From an uncultured Lachnospiraceae bacterium (GTDB lineage Bacteria > Bacillota > Clostridia > Lachnospirales > Lachnospiraceae): 31,733 bases of DNA. The DNA lies in contig CAJUHG010000031.1 of NCBI GenBank assembly GCA_910586005.1, forward strand, positions 1 to 31,733, in the 5' to 3' direction. Shown here one piece after another: positions 31,636 through 31,733 of this stretch (the first letter of the stretch is position 1; every line of letters starts with the position of its first letter). The notes under the pieces were generated by a model that was not told where the DNA came from, made no database searches, and worked only from the letters and a program-made list of their open reading frames with translations. A program made the position numbers and the translations under genes.

Positions 31636-31733
31636 TGCTGTGGCATGATAGCGATGAAGCGTGAGGTTGCTGCTAAGAGGATAGCAGGTTTTCCGTGGAG
31701 CGAATGTCAAGTTAGGAAACTGGCGACAAGTCA
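31636..31733 (+). ncRNA. Structured leader or stable RNA, 5' end only
   Basis: From the predicted start the sequence turns markedly GC-richer than its surroundings and has no coding pattern. CTGCT/AGCAG forms a hairpin near 31669-31687, and TTTCC/GGAAA can enclose the following segment. The motif string (GAAGCGTGAGGTTGC, then CGTGGAGCGAATGTCAAG) resembles, from memory, leaders that precede the S10 ribosomal-protein operon in Lachnospiraceae. The window ends before the downstream gene, so this stays tentative. Confidence 0.4.

Noticed and set aside
1..31733. CRISPR arrays, tRNA or rRNA genes.
   Set aside because: No regularly spaced repeats and no cloverleaf or rRNA-like sequence found by reading both strands; a full computational scan was not possible.

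Overview
The window is AT-rich, low-GC Gram-positive DNA with strong AGGAGG-type ribosome binding sites. Two methyl-accepting chemotaxis receptors, a sigma-28-type promoter and gene families I associate with flagellated Lachnospiraceae suggest a motile gut clostridium of the Roseburia/Agathobacter type. The taxon is inference; no rRNA gene is present. Much of the window is accessory DNA with many broken genes.

Layout. 1-2431: GC-richer block with a formylglycine-generating-enzyme-like protein and small unrecognised, possibly immunity-type genes, some frameshifted. 2657-4609 (minus): tannase/esterase-like lipoprotein behind a terminator-like leader. 4746-5075: transposase remnant. 5719-9420 (minus) and 9646-10743 (plus): a divergent pair, the most unusual feature here. 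One gene encodes a 1233-residue fusion of an RNase H1 N-terminal (hybrid-binding) domain, a Clp-type AAA+ ATPase, a receiver-like region and a soluble FtsH-type AAA+ ATPase with an M41 zinc protease. The other encodes an RNase HIII with its acidic active-site set. 10875-13728: decayed tetR/hydrolase divergon and a degenerate two-component/ABC locus. 13821-16102: GNAT acetyltransferase, then a PRTase-like gene and a NADAR gene. 16661-17704: conserved protein of unknown role. 17873-18520: inverted copy of the tetR divergon promoter with an intact tetR. 18736-19627: broken Imm33-like and DUF4241 genes. 19830-23702: lipoprotein, two permeases and an ABC ATPase. 23695-25072: lysR remnant, GrpB-family gene, aminotransferase remnant. 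25245-29288: two convergent chemoreceptors with different sensor domains. 29759-31540: small conserved-looking protein, GNAT, and a sigma-28-linked gene of unknown function. 31601-31733: consensus promoter and the start of a structured GC-rich leader, cut by the window edge.

Two modules read as candidate undescribed systems. The first is the RNase HIII / hybrid-binding AAA+ protease pair, transcribed from back-to-back near-consensus promoters; I infer recognition of RNA:DNA hybrids coupled to proteolysis. The second is the PRTase-like/NADAR operon, which looks like a nucleotide- or ADP-ribose-based conflict module. Around them many genes have lost their middles but kept both ends, which points to deletion-driven decay.
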